Positions 36,430 through 47,849 of a DNA stretch of 64,000 nt are shown one piece after another. Each line of letters begins with the position of its first letter. Within the stretch, counting starts at the first letter, position 1. Source of the stretch: Undaria pinnatifida (lineage: Eukaryota; Sar; Phaeophyceae; Laminariales; Alariaceae); assembly GCA_012845835.1 (NCBI GenBank), contig JABAKD010000023.1:13815362-13879361 (forward strand). Reading direction: 5' to 3'. A model generated the notes under the pieces. It did no database searches. It was not told where the DNA came from and saw nothing but the letters and a program-made list of their open reading frames with translations. The position numbers were made by a program, and so were the translations under genes.

Positions 36430-38095
36430 TAAACATTACAAGCCAGATGATATAAAGGGATGTCTTATTGCTTCAATCGTCAGGTTTGTCCCCTTTGAGA
36501 ATTTATAGTTTCCGCGCACATATTGAAATGTCCCGCCCCCCCCCCCCCCCCCTCCCCTCCCCCTCCACTGACCTCTTTTTCATAACAAACCCCAACCCTT
36601 CCCCCCCCCCGCCCCTCCGTCCCCCGATCCCCCCCCCCCCTTCCGCCTAGTCTGTCCAAACGCCCCACTCACAATCAAAATCGGCCTGAGTAATAAACAC
36701 CTATACGCAGTTGATACCACGTCATTATCTTTCTGACCATCCATGACGAAGGTTTCAATTATTCCCCCCCCCCCCCCCCCCCCCTCCAACGCCCCCTCTT
36801 TTCCGACCACCTACACGATCGCCTAGACCTAGCACCACGCGTATAACAAGCTGCTACATATCTTTGATCTCACAGCCGAAGTGTATTTGAATATTATTTG
36901 TGACCTAAACCTCCTAAAAATCCCCCCCCCCCCTCTTGCTCTCCCTTACTCAAACGCCCCACCAAATATCAAAATCCGCCACATTAACAAACACTTCACG
37001 CACAGGATATCACCTCATTATCTTTCGAGAGCCATCCATGCCGCTGTGTTCCCCCCCCCCTCCCCCCCCTCCAACGCCCCCTCTTTCCCGACCACCTGCA
37101 CGATCGCCTAGACCTAGCACCACGCGTATAACAAGCTGATACATATCTTTGATCTCACAGCCGAAGTGTATTTGAATATTATTTGTGACCTAAACCTCCT
37201 AAAAAATCTCCCCCCCCCCCCCCCCCCCCCTCTTGCTCTCCCTTACTCAAACGCCCCACCAAATATCGAAATCCGCCACATTAATAAACACTTCACGCAC
37301 AGGATATCACCTCATTATCTTTCGAGAGCCATCCATGCCGCTGTGTCCCCCCCCCCCCCCGCCTCGAACGCCCCTTTCTTCCCCATCACCCGCACCTTCG
37401 CCTAGACCTAGCACCACACGTATAACAAACCCCTCACCTAAACCCCTTTCCCCCCCCCCCCCCGCCCCCCGCCCCCGCCCCCACCCCCTACCCTCCCCCC
37501 CCAACCCATCCCAACCCCACCCCCTCGAACACTCCACCCTCTCTTTACTCACTGATTGTACGACTTACCCCAGAATATACACGATAAACTGATGTATTAT
37601 TTCCAAAAATATCACATTTATCCCCTCGAAATAATGTATAGTTTCCAGGCACATATCGAGCTGCCCCCCCCCCCCCCCCCCCCCCCCCGCCCCCAATAAT
37701 ATACTGGTGCCAAAACCGTCAGATTTATCCCCTCGAAAGGATTTATAGCTTACATGCACAAATTGCCCCTTTCCCCCCCCCCCCCCGCCCGCCCCCCTCC
37801 AAACCCGCTCGCTTTTGATCAAAACCAGGCCCCCCCTTTGCCTTCACAGCTGTCAGATTTTGTCCCCCTCAGAAACGGGTTTTATAGTTTCCGCGCACAG
37901 ACTGACTAAAATCATCCTGTTGACCCTGACAGCTACACTGTAGCTGTAAGGGGAGTCGCCGACCTATATCCTTAATGAGGACACACAACTCGTAATGCGC
38001 GCGATCGGAGTATCACACACAGCTTGCAAAGATGAGTTTCGACGAAATCTTCGATCTCACAGCTGGAGTGTATTTTAATTTTTATAATAAATCAC
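36430..38095 (-). repeat. G-tract repeat family, full-length minus copy
   Basis: Read on the minus strand it runs from TTATAAAAATTAAAATACAC to ATCCCTTTATATCATCTGGC, the same ends as 11870-13343, about 1.67 kb. C-tracts on the plus strand reach about 20 bases. Inside, a roughly 290-bp block is present twice in tandem (36750-37045 and 37040-37340, TATCTTTGATCTCACAGCCG...CGCCTAGACCTAGCACCACG). This is a copy-number difference from the 38810 copy. Confidence 0.9.
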
Positions 38096-38809
38096 CCCCC
38101 CCCCCCCTCAAGTCACTGTTAAACAGACAATACACAAATAATTGGAACCTATGGTGTAACAATGCTGCGACCGACGTTGGATACCCTCACGACAAACTCA
38201 AGCCCCCCCCGATTTCTCACGACATCCCACCCGAACGATGAAACAGAAACGTATGCTATTACACTGCGACCGGCACACCAACTTGACCGATTCTACGATA
38301 GCCCCCCCCAAAACCAACGATTTTCTCCAATGAATGACCGTTTCGGGGCTGCTCGACACAAGGAAGGATACTATTGAAAGAAAGATATCCACACATTTTC
38401 TTGCGTGCAAAGGTCTATCGATCGATGACGTCGGGGAGGGTGTCGAGGGACACCGGATTTCAGCAGACACGGCCGGGAGCTGGTTTTGAAACCGGCGATT
38501 TCGTTAAAGAAATGTTGGGGGGGCTACCGTAGAGCGACTCACTTACGGTTGACAAGAAAAATGCACTCATGAAAATTATGCTATAACACTGCGACCGACC
38601 TTGTATACCCTCATGTTATAGTGTTCCACTAGGTATCCGCTATCTGCATGAGCAATGATAAACAAACCGTCCATCTCTGCGGAAACGTTATATAATCTGT
38701 TGATATCTATAAGTCTGATTTCCGTTATTTTAATTGTCGAGCGATTCGGAATCATTAGAGTGTGCAGGAAGGCTGACGAGGGATCCAGGATTCAAAACGT
38801 ACGTGCGTA
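38096..38809. other. Spacer between two opposed G-tract copies
   Basis: About 0.7 kb with a short direct repeat: TATACCCTCATG near 38607 is similar to GATACCCTCACG at 38180, each following TGCGACCGAC. No gene is seen. Confidence 0.45.
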
Positions 38810-39915
38810 TATTTATAAAAAATGAAAACACACTCCAGCTGTGAGATCGAAGATTTTGTCGAAACTCATCTTTGCAAGCTGTGTGTGATACTCCGATCGC
38901 GCGCATTACGAGTTGTGTGTCCTCATTAAGGATATAGGTCGGCGACTCCCCTTACAACTACAGTGTAGCTATCAGGGTCAACAGGGTGATTTTAGTCAGT
39001 CTGTGCGCGGAAACTATAAAACCCGTTTCTGAGGCGGACAAAATCTGACAGCTGTGGAGGGAAATGTATCATTTTATCAAGTGAATCTTGTGAGTCGAAT
39101 AACCGGTGAGGGGGGGGGGCGGAGTTTTGAAGGACGTGGGGGCCTGGTTTCGATCAAAAGCGAGCGGGTTTGAAGGGGGGGGGGGGAAGGGGGGGGCAAT
39201 TTGTGCATGTAAGTTATTAATCCTTTCAAGGGGATAAATCTGACGGTTTTGGCACCAGTTTATTATTGCGGGGGGGGGGTGGGGGGGGGCAGCTCAATAT
39301 GTGCGTGGAAACTATACATTATTTTGAGGGGATAAATGTGACGGTTTTGGAAATAATGCATCAGTTTATCATGTATATCCTGGAGTAAGTCGTACAATCA
39401 GTGAGTAAAGAGAGGGTGGAGTGTTCGAGGGGGTGGGATTGGGATGGGTTGGGGGGGAGGAGGTGGGGGGTGGGGGCGGGGGGGGCGGGGGAGGGGGCGG
39501 GGGGGGGCGGGGGAGGGGGGGCGGGGGGGAAAGGAAGGGTTTTAGGTGAGGGGTTTGTTATACGTGTGGTGCTAGGTCTAGGAGATGGTGCGGGTGATGG
39601 GGAAGAAGGGGGCGTTCGGGGCGGGGGGGGGGGGGAAAGCAGCGGTATGGATGGCTCTCGAAAGATAATGAGGTGATATCCTGTGCGTGAAGTGTTTATT
39701 AATCTGGCGGATTTCGATATTTGGTGGGGCGTTTGAGTAAGGGAGAGCGAGAGGGGGGCGGGGGGGGGGGGGGGGGGGGGGGGTTAGCAAGTTTAGGTCA
39801 CAAATAATATTCAAATACACTTCGGCTGTGAGATCAAAGATATGTAGGGGCTTGTTTTACGCGTGGTGGTAGGTCTAGGCGATCGTGCGGGTGGTTGGAA
39901 AAGAGGGGGCGTTGT
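38810..39915 (+). repeat. G-tract repeat family, plus copy truncated at tail
   Basis: Starts TTTATAAAAAATGAAAACAC, carries the head, all GGAAACTATA modules and the CTAGGTCTAGGAGATGG and ATAATGAGGTGATATCCTG modules. It stops in the second round at GAGGGGGCGTTGT. It faces the copy 36430-38095, head to head across the 0.7-kb spacer. Confidence 0.9.
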
Positions 39916-40022
39916 ATATATCGCATATCGCACAGTGGGGAGAAAACAGGGCGTATAATCGTACACTAGATAATAATAATGTGGAAAAGAAGTACAGACA
40001 GATATATATGTTAACACTGCGG

Positions 40023-40990
40023 TAGACCACAATAACAACCTATTACGCAGGGTATTTCGTGCCTCCGGCCATTTGCGTGATCGCCTGACAACCTTTACTA
40101 AACAAACGCTGTAGCATATATATGCCTAACGAAGTAACGTCACCCTCGCGTTCAATAGTGGTGACATCGCATGCCCACGTCACCTCGCTTGCTGTCTTTG
40201 TAAGATGTATCTCTGTCTTAGAATTATGGACCTCAGAGCCCCACATCGGCACGGTAAAAATCATGGGCGTAAAATCGTGCATTAGAGACAACAAGGAGGT
40301 CAGGCAGATATTTAAAATTGCGGTAATCTGTTATCAGGCTTAGTTTGGGTAAGCTAAGGTAAGCTATTGGTTAACCTGCGCAAGTGGTCAAACGGTATAA
40401 TACCCCGCTAATTTCCTTAACAAATGGGATTATCGACAGACCATGGGTTTTTGGGTCGTGGGTTCGATCCCTGCCATCCACAATAATGAACTTTTCAGAT
40501 TTTCCCCATGCCGAACTTGAAAAATACTCTCCCTGGTATCCCCAGGAAATGAAACGGCTTAGATATTGACAGAGGTCCGCCGTATATCCGGCCGACCTGC
40601 TATCCCGCCGTTTCAGGGGGGGGGGGGTGTTATAAGGCTTAGTTTGGGTAAGCTATTGGTTACCCTTTTTTTGCATGTGGTCGAACGGACTAATACCCCA
40701 CTGATAACCTTAACAAAACCACACTACCAACCTATTACGTAGGGTATTCCGTACCTACCGTTTGCATGATCGCCTTCCAACCTATGCCAAGCGAAGTATG
40801 ACTAACGAAGCAGTAACGTAATTGAGCGCGTGTACACTAACCGTTCCTTTCAGAACACCGACCATTTGCATTTCCCCCTTTCGTGCTCAATGGCGGTGAC
40901 ATTGCATGACCACATCACCTCGCCTGTTGTATTTAGCAATATGTATGTATCTATTATGGATATTGTGGTATACCCCAGCACGGTGGCAGA
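40023..40990 (+). repeat. Local duplication of a 0.22-kb block around the SINE-like unit
   Basis: The block at 40023-40240 (AACCTATTACGCAGGGTATT, GATCGCCTGACAACCT, CTAACGAAG...GTAACGT, AATAGTGGTGACAT) recurs diverged at 40716-40955 in the same orientation. The SINE-like copy B and a second SINE head lie between them, so unit plus flank was duplicated. Confidence 0.75.
40337..40639 (+). mobile_element. tRNA-derived SINE-like unit, copy B
   Basis: The A-box TGGTCAAACGG and B-box GGTTCGATCCC are about 70 bp apart, followed by a body ending in CCGCCGTTTCAGGGGGGGGG and GTGTTATAA. The T-arm pairs GTGGG with CCTGC (two G-T pairs) around TTCGATC. A second head starting GGCTTAGTTTGGGTAAGCTA directly follows (40638-40715), as in copy A. 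Confidence 0.75.
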
Positions 40991-41454
40991 GAGAGAGGCT
41001 GTGTCCCCGACGCCAGTCGGGTTGGTGACACTGTGCAGTGGATAGCCTGGAAGACTCGAGTGCTTCCGTGTTTAGGAGAACGCAGCTGCCGAACGCGAGA
41101 TGAAAAGCCTCAACGACCGCAAGGTCTACAAACTCGTCCCGCGCTCAGCCGTCCCTCCGGGAAGGAAGCGCATCAAGTCCAAGTGGGTGTTTAAACGCAA
41201 GGCCGACGGCTCCTTCAAGGGACGTGTCGTGGCCTAGGGCTGGAACCAAGTTCCCGGACTCGACTGCGGCAACAACACGTCCCAAGGCTGGAATCTGAAA
41301 ACCGACCACACCGCATGCCACCCATGGAACCCAAGCAATGAACTTGTAAATAATCCGAGGAGAGCAAAACATGAACTGATAATGATGCAAGAAGAAAGAA
41401 TGAACGAAAGAAGTAGAAAACGAACGAAGCAACAATACATGTTTAGTCAAGTGC

Positions 41455-41790
41455 TTTTTGGTGTTAAGTGGAGAAGTGTTTTGTCACACTTCACTGGTGG
41501 CTCGCTGCGCGAGAAGGCACTTGACGATCGTCGGTAGTGGCGGAATGTTTCATCACATTCGACTGCGCGAGAAGTCACTTGGCGATCGTCGGGAGTGGCG
41601 GAATGTTTTGACACACTGGCCTGCGCGAGAAGGCACTTACTTGGCGATCGTCGGGAGTGGCTGGATGTTTTTTCACACTTGACTGCGCGAGAAGGCACTT
41701 GGCGATCGTCGGGAGTGGCTGAATGCTTTGTCACACTTGACTGCGGGAGAAGGCACTTGGCGATCGTCGGGAGTGGCGGAGTGTTTAGTC
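41455..41790 (+). repeat. 58-61-bp tandem repeat, about 5 units
   Basis: Units share GCGAGAAGGCACTTGGCGAT, CGTCGGGAGTGGCGGAATG and TTGTCACACTTGACTG. CGATCG recurs at 41525, 41583, 41645, 41703 and 41761. It lies in the insertion that splits the copia fossil. Confidence 0.92.
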
Positions 41791-42029
41791 GGCGACTTTC
41801 GCTTTGAGGCGGAGAAATGTCACCGATGGCATGCTCGTGCTTAGTCCCCTGGAAAGGGAACAGCAGAATTTGGCGAGGAAGGCCGCATGGTGTGATGACA
41901 ACGTCCGCATGCATGGATTACGTTGTACGCAGGTGTAGGATGTAACGTGCTGAAAGACACGAGCACTTGTCACAGGACGCACAGCCGTAGCTGGAGACGC
42001 ATAGTCTAGACTACACACTTCGTACATAG

Positions 42030-42690
42030 GAGATGATGCATGCACAGGTGGTGATGGAAGGGATTTGTACCGCAGGAACGCTGGAGGAAGGTGAGGTAGT
42101 ATGGCAGGTTCGAACACGTACGCGCATCCTACACACGCAAACATATAGGAGTACTGCTGCGCTACACATGTCATAAACATGTATGTGTACTACACACACA
42201 GACACCGAGAGCTGTGTGCACACCGCTGTACACACCTGCATACACAGGTGGTGATGGAAAGGATTTGTACCGCAGAAACGCTGGAGGAAGGTGAATTGGT
42301 ATGTATGGCAGGTTCGAACACGTACGCGCATCCTACACCCGCAAACACACAGGAGCACTACTGCTGCGCTACACATGTAGACTGTGTGCTACACACAGCG
42401 ATAGGTGTGTGCGCACTGCGGTACATGCACACACTGCTGTGACCATGCTGAGTGCGCAGCGTATAAACAGTGCCGTGTACACACCTGCTTTCACATGTGA
42501 TGGAAAGGATCTGTACCGCAGGAGCGCTGGAGGAAGGTGGGGTAGTATGGCAGGTTCAAACACGTACGTATTCACATGTGATGGAAGGGATTTGTACCGC
42601 AGGAGCGCCGGAGGAAGGTGAGGTAGTATGGCAGGTTCGAACACGTACGCGTATCCTACACACGCAAACACACACGAGTCCTGCTGCGCT
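42030..42690 (+). repeat. About 0.1-0.2-kb tandem repeat, four partial units
   Basis: Units share GATGGAA(G/A)GGATTTGTACCG, CAGGA(A/G)CGCTGGAGGAAGGT and GGCAGGTTCGAACACGTACG, with ACACATGTA near the ends. Unit starts are near 42050, 42250, 42492 and 42578. Spacing varies because the tail (TGCGCTACACATGT) is lost in one unit. Confidence 0.88.
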
Positions 42691-43059
42691 ACACATGTAT
42701 GTACCACGCAGAGAGAGCCCTGTGAATGTGTATCAAAAGAGTTGGTCTCCCCAGTCGTCAAGATACCGCTCTGCTGTAGGGACGTTCCGCTGCATGGTGT
42801 GTGTGCGGAAATTCTGCCGCAGCACGAGGAGGTGGTACCCCGTAAGGTTTGAAGAGGGCGAAGAATACGCAGCCGCAGAGAAGGAGGAGCCTAGAACGAG
42901 CGAAGAGACTCATAGCAGACACCCACAGCACGCGGCGGAGATGAGCTGCGACAGGAACCAGCGAGAGAAAATATGCCGCAGTCGCCGCCGCATGCAGACA
43001 CGGCAGACCACACGGGCAGGATCGAACAGCAAAGGCGCAAAAGGTCCAGTGCAACGCCG

Positions 43060-43190
43060 AGGAGCGCGGTGTATCCGACGAGAGATAGACATAGAGGGTG
43101 TGCGGTGTGCGCTGCGAGGTTGTATCCGACGAGGGATATAAATTGAGGGTGTGCGGTGTGCGCTGCGAGGTTGTTTGCGTGCCAGGGTGT
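43060..43190 (+). repeat. About 62-bp direct repeat pair
   Basis: TGTATCCGACGAG(A/G)GATA and GAGGGTGTGCGGTGTGCGCT, then GCGAGGTTGT, occur twice in tandem, in the same inserted region. Confidence 0.85.
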
Positions 43191-43392
43191 AGTTCGTAGC
43201 GCCGTTTGATTTGAAGCGAAGCCGTTTGAATTTTATGCTTTTGTAAGGACGAGGCGGTTTTTCTCGGAGGGTTTTTTGTTTTCGCAGCCCAGGGCACAAC
43301 GAAGTGAAACGTTTTTGGTGTGTGTTGTGTTCGTTGTCCGAAATGCCCCGCACGGGCAGGATCGAACAACAGAGGCGCAAACGTTCCAGCGC

Positions 43393-43665
43393 ATGCACCA
43401 CCAGCGCTGGGTTGGCAGGGCAGCCGAACGGTGCTTGGATGCTACTGGCAGTGTTGTAGTGTGTGTTGGTGTTGGTGTGTGTGTCCCAAAATGCACCACC
43501 AGCGCTGGGTTGGCAGGGCAGCCGAACGGTGCTTGGATGCTACTAGCAGTGTAGTAGTGTGTGTTGGTGTTGGTGCGTGTGTCCCAAAATGCACCACCAG
43601 CGCTGGGTTGGCAGGGCAGCCGAACGGTGCTTGGATGCTACTAGCAGTGTCGGGGGGGGGGGCGA
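43393..43665 (+). repeat. 98-bp tandem repeat, three units
   Basis: ATGCACCACCAGCGCTGGGT starts units at 43393, 43491 and 43589. Units are almost identical, so the array is young. A short C/G palindromic run (GGGGGGGGGCGAACCCCCCC) follows at 43653-43678. Confidence 0.95.
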
Positions 43666-45128
43666 ACCCCCCCCCCCGGGACGCCCTTCAGTGTGCGTTG
43701 GCAGGGGCCTGACACAGTGTGCGCTGGAAGTACCCCCATCAGTGTGCGTTGGAAAACGTATATGGAAGAAGTATTAAATGGATTTTTAACACCTACGCTC
43801 CGGTGTGGGGGATCCAGAGCGTGCGAATGGTGGCGTGCATCACCGTGGAGGTCAAAATCATCTCCGACCACATGGATGTTTCTACCGCTTTCCTCTACGC
43901 GGACATCCAAGAAGTGTTCGTTGAACAACCACCCGGTTTCGAGGTCAAGGACAAGGATGGAGGTGACATGGTAATGCAGCTGAAGAAGAGCCGCTACGGA
44001 CTTGCTCAAAGCCCAGGCAACTGTTTCAGCACCATCGATCCCGTGCTTGTCGAGATTGGCTTCGGCGCACTCTAGTCAGACCCGTGCGTGTATTTGTACG
44101 ATCACAACGGGGCCAAGATCTACCTGACTCTCTACGTCGATGACCTTCTCCTGGCCGGAAACGACTCTAACGCCATTTCGATGGTGAAAGGGAAGTTGCA
44201 AAGCCGCTTCAAAAGGACCGACAAAGGGGAAGCATCTCTCGTACTCGAAATGAAAATCAAGAGGGATCGCGAGGCAGGTACCTTGACTATTTCCCAAGAG
44301 GCATACTGCAAATCGATCCTTGAACGGTTCGGGATGTCGGACTGCAAGCCGACTAGTTCACCTGGTTACGGCTCCGAAATCTCAAACAACCAGCCCGAGG
44401 ACACACGTCTCAACGAGGAGGAGACGCGCAAGTACCAAGGTATCGTCGGATCGCTCATGTACATTGCGCAAGTGCTGAGGTATGACATCATGTACGCGAC
44501 AGGGTAACTGGCCCGCCCGATGGCGAAACCCAGCAAGGTGCACATGGTGGCGGCAAAGCATACTCTTCGCTATCTAGCAGGAACGACCAACTTCAGCATC
44601 ACCTACCAGAAAGGTGGTTTTAAGCTCGCGACCTTCTCGGACTCGAACTGGCCAAACAACCCTGACAACGGGAAGTCGACCTCAAGCTACGTGACGATGC
44701 TGGCAAACGCTCCGATGAGCTTCAGGTCGGTGCTGCAAGGTCTGACTGCGATGTCCACCATGGAAGCGGAGCTGGTCGCGTCCGCCCTGGCGATGAAGGA
44801 AGCAGTGTTTTGCTCAAACATACTGACGGAGCTTGGATTCGGGAAGGAGTTTGCACAAATGCCTGTGTACTGCGACAACGCGGCTACCCTGCATGCATTG
44901 GGGAACCGGTCCTTCAGCTCGAGGACCAAGCACATCGCATTGCGCTTCTTCTTTATCCGAGCACTGGTAACGGAGGGGAGGATCTCCATCCATTACGTCC
45001 TGACGGAGGACAACCTCCCCGAAATCAGTACAAAGCACTTCAACAAGCACAGGTTCAAGCACCTTATGGACCTCATTAACAAGTTCGACGTCAACAAGTT
45101 CACCACCGTCGAATTTAAAGAAAAATGA

Positions 45129-45479
45129 GTGATTTGTTTGTTTGACTCTGTCTGTTTGGAATTAGCTTACACTTTTGATTTCTTTCGTAGGGTTGAAGAT
45201 TGTAATTGGTTGAGCAGGAAACAATGAATATCATCGAAGCCGGTGTTCACCAACAAAGTCCATTAATCATCGAAGCCGGTGTAGCAGGCTGCCCCCGTGA
45301 CAGCGACAGCGGGAGCACCCATGGCCAATTGTTTGCAAACCACCTCGGTCCAACACAGGCGTTCAACCAAAAAATCTCACACCTATCAGTAGGTAGCACC
45401 CAACACTGCATGCATGATATACGAGGTATACAACAATATAACACGTACCACCATGGTCTGTTGTATTTGCGTTATAGAT
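45129..45479. other. Flank of the copia fossil; short direct repeat
   Basis: ATCATCGAAGCCGGTGT occurs at 45232 and 45267. A 3' LTR would be expected here, but I could not recognise its ends. Confidence 0.4.
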
Positions 45480-45745
45480 GAAAAAATACACTTCAGCTGT
45501 GAAATCGACCAAACATAATACAGGTAAAAAATCAGCTTGTTTGCAAGCCCCGTGTGTGACACTTCCATCGCACATGTTACGGGGTATGTATGCCCTCGTG
45601 AAGGATACAGGTCGGTGACTCCCCTGCGGATGCCAGGGTCTACAGGACAAAGACGTTCAGCCTTGTTCTGCGCACGGAAACTGGATAAACCACATTGAGG
45701 GGGACTTAACCAGACATCTGTGGAATTAAGTATTCATAACACGAA
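45480..45745 (+). repeat. G-tract repeat family, old diverged head
   Basis: AATACACTTCAGCTGTGAAA through GGTCGGTGACTCCCCTGC and GCGCACGGAAACTG to GACATCTGTGGAA. It keeps the order of all head blocks with many substitutions and lacks the G-tract body. Confidence 0.75.
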
Positions 45746-45802
45746 TAACTAGTATAATGTTGGTTAACGTTTGGACTGGGCTGCTTGGGTCTACCGGGTT
45801 TA

Positions 45803-46278
45803 TGTTACGGTGGTTTCTGGGTGCAAGAAGGGGTTTCCAGCCGGGGGCTGGCAAGTAGGAAAATGGGGATACAATCGGGTGGACTCCAGAGAAACATGCC
45901 TTCCGGCTCCTAGTGCGGATTTGTGCTCGCTCGGGTACCTCTCTCTTCTGTACGCTTGGGTCTTCTCGTGTGCCAACGCTGTATCAAAAGCTAGAGATGG
46001 GACGCGAGAGTCAGGACTACGACAGCGAAGCCGCTAAGGATGCTCTTCCAGGTGGTAGTCCTTGTAGTCATGGTAAAGTCTCAGTGGCATATATTTGAAC
46101 TCGGTTAGCTTTGGAACGTGATGGTTTTAAAATATTGCGCATAAATGAAGTTAGCTTGTGAGCTAGAACCGGGAAGCGCCTTGACAGTGTCACAACCGAG
46201 CCGCGTGCAGAATTCACGAGGCTATGGAGAAATCCCTCTACATTACGAACAATGCGTGCAAAGCTACCGTTTATGACA
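45803..46278 (+). mobile_element. Solo-LTR-like repeat, copy 2
   Basis: 476 bp from TGTTACGGTGGTTTCTGGGT to GTTTATGACA. It aligns with the copy at 51631 over its whole length and has exactly the same length. No clear target-site duplication is seen. Confidence 0.65.
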
Positions 46279-47849
46279 TGGTGTCCAATCCGAGAATCTA
46301 ATCGGAATCGGGTTTCCACAAGTTTATCACTATACTGGTGTGCTGGTAGACCTAAACGTGCAACACATCAGATCATGCGATGCGCAGGTCTGCAAGGCAG
46401 ACCTGCGGTGTCAAATGTACTCTTGCAAGTAAACAATACCTGGTACCTGGGGTCTGGTATCGGGGCTGCAGTTAGCAATAGCAGAGGGGGGATGACTCCG
46501 TTAAGCATAAGCATCATCAACGTTGGTACGTGTACGAAGCTTCACAAGACGTAGACTACAAGCAGTACTTAACGGACTGAATTCAAATACGGACCAATGC
46601 GTTCAATATGCACAACAAGGCGGTACAATTTCAAAATCACAGTAAGATTGCTCATGGGGCGTGCTTTATATATAGCCTATATGACACGTCATACGTCGAT
46701 GACAACATTTTTCGACACCTTGTCTCGTACCTAGTCGAATCAGTATGAAGATAAAGCCACGGCTACACTGGAATCTCCCCTGTACTCGTGAGAGTGCGCG
46801 TGCGATCGAAGCTACAATGCCCAATAATAAATGGCGGGGGAAGCTTGGCGCTCTACCACTGCCGCTTGCTGGTGTGAATGACTTCCGCGGTATTGATGTC
46901 GAGTGTTCAGGAGTGTCGGCCCTGTCTTGGTCCTGGACGGGTGTTGTCTGAGGCCGACACTCACATTCTATAGTACATCCGGCATGGGGGTGCCTTCACA
47001 AACCCTCTCGCGCGTTAAGCGAGGGAGGATTTGATAGAGCGACTAGAGGGAGCTTGGGTCGTCCTCGCTACACCCTATGCCCCCGTGTTATAGCGCAAGC
47101 TCGAAAACAAGTCCAGATGAGCCAAACACAATAGCTCAAGCCGGCAAAACAGGTGTAGCTCATGTAGCTCGCATAGCTTACCGGTGAGCTACCCTCGACA
47201 GGAGCTAGCGCAATCTGCGGTGGACTGACCTGTGCGGGGTGTGCACATTTTGGTATATTTAATAAAAACAAAAACAACAGCACGGTATATAATAATCCAG
47301 AAGGTAGCGAACGGGTGGCGCGTGATACTATTGTGCTCCAAGGTGAATCCCGGGAGTTGCCGATGTATGTCGATAGACAGCAGCGACACGCTGATTAGAT
47401 CAATTGCCAACTGATAAGGAGAGAACGAGATATTTAGAGTGATAGAGAAAGAGACAGAGGGTGCGAAAGAGAGAAGAGGAGCGCACGCGCAATAACGCGT
47501 GCTTCGTATAGACTATACGTCTTGGTATTTAGATTTGGGATGAACGACCGATCCATGCTCTGGTAGAAACGAATCTAATTTACACATTCATTTAGTAGAG
47601 GGTATACGAAGTGTACTTTAACAGTGATAACGTTGGGACGATATTCGACACAAATGTCTACTTTTGTACAGACCAGAATAGGTAGAAAGTCGACAAAATT
47701 AAAATTACAGACTTCGGCGGTACGAGTGCCTCGTATCGTTGAAGTAAGTAAAACGCGATAAAAGCAAGCCGAATCTAGCTTGATTCTTCTTTACGAGCGA
47801 AGCGCGCAGAGCGCGCGATAGACCCCCGCCATCCTCGGCACAGCGGGGG
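46279..47849. other. No gene recognised
   Basis: Scattered short frames only. A CCGGCAAAACAGGTGTAGCT region with several AGCTCA repeats (47110-47190) and GAGAGA-rich sequence (47410-47475) are the only notable compositional features. Confidence 0.35.

Larger units (their letters stand above)
41041..45128 (+). mobile_element. Ty1/copia pol fossil, split by tandem repeats
   Basis: The left part (41085-41260) resembles the start of a copia reverse transcriptase (KSKWVFKRKADGSFKGR). The right part (43770-45128) continues with reverse transcriptase, including TLYVDDLLLAGND, and copia RNase H ending in the KHIALRFFFIR and IHYVLTEDNLPEI region. About 2.5 kb of unrelated tandem repeats separates the parts. 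The element is broken several times and lacks recognisable gag, protease and integrase. The good preservation of the right part suggests moderate rather than great age. Confidence 0.92.
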
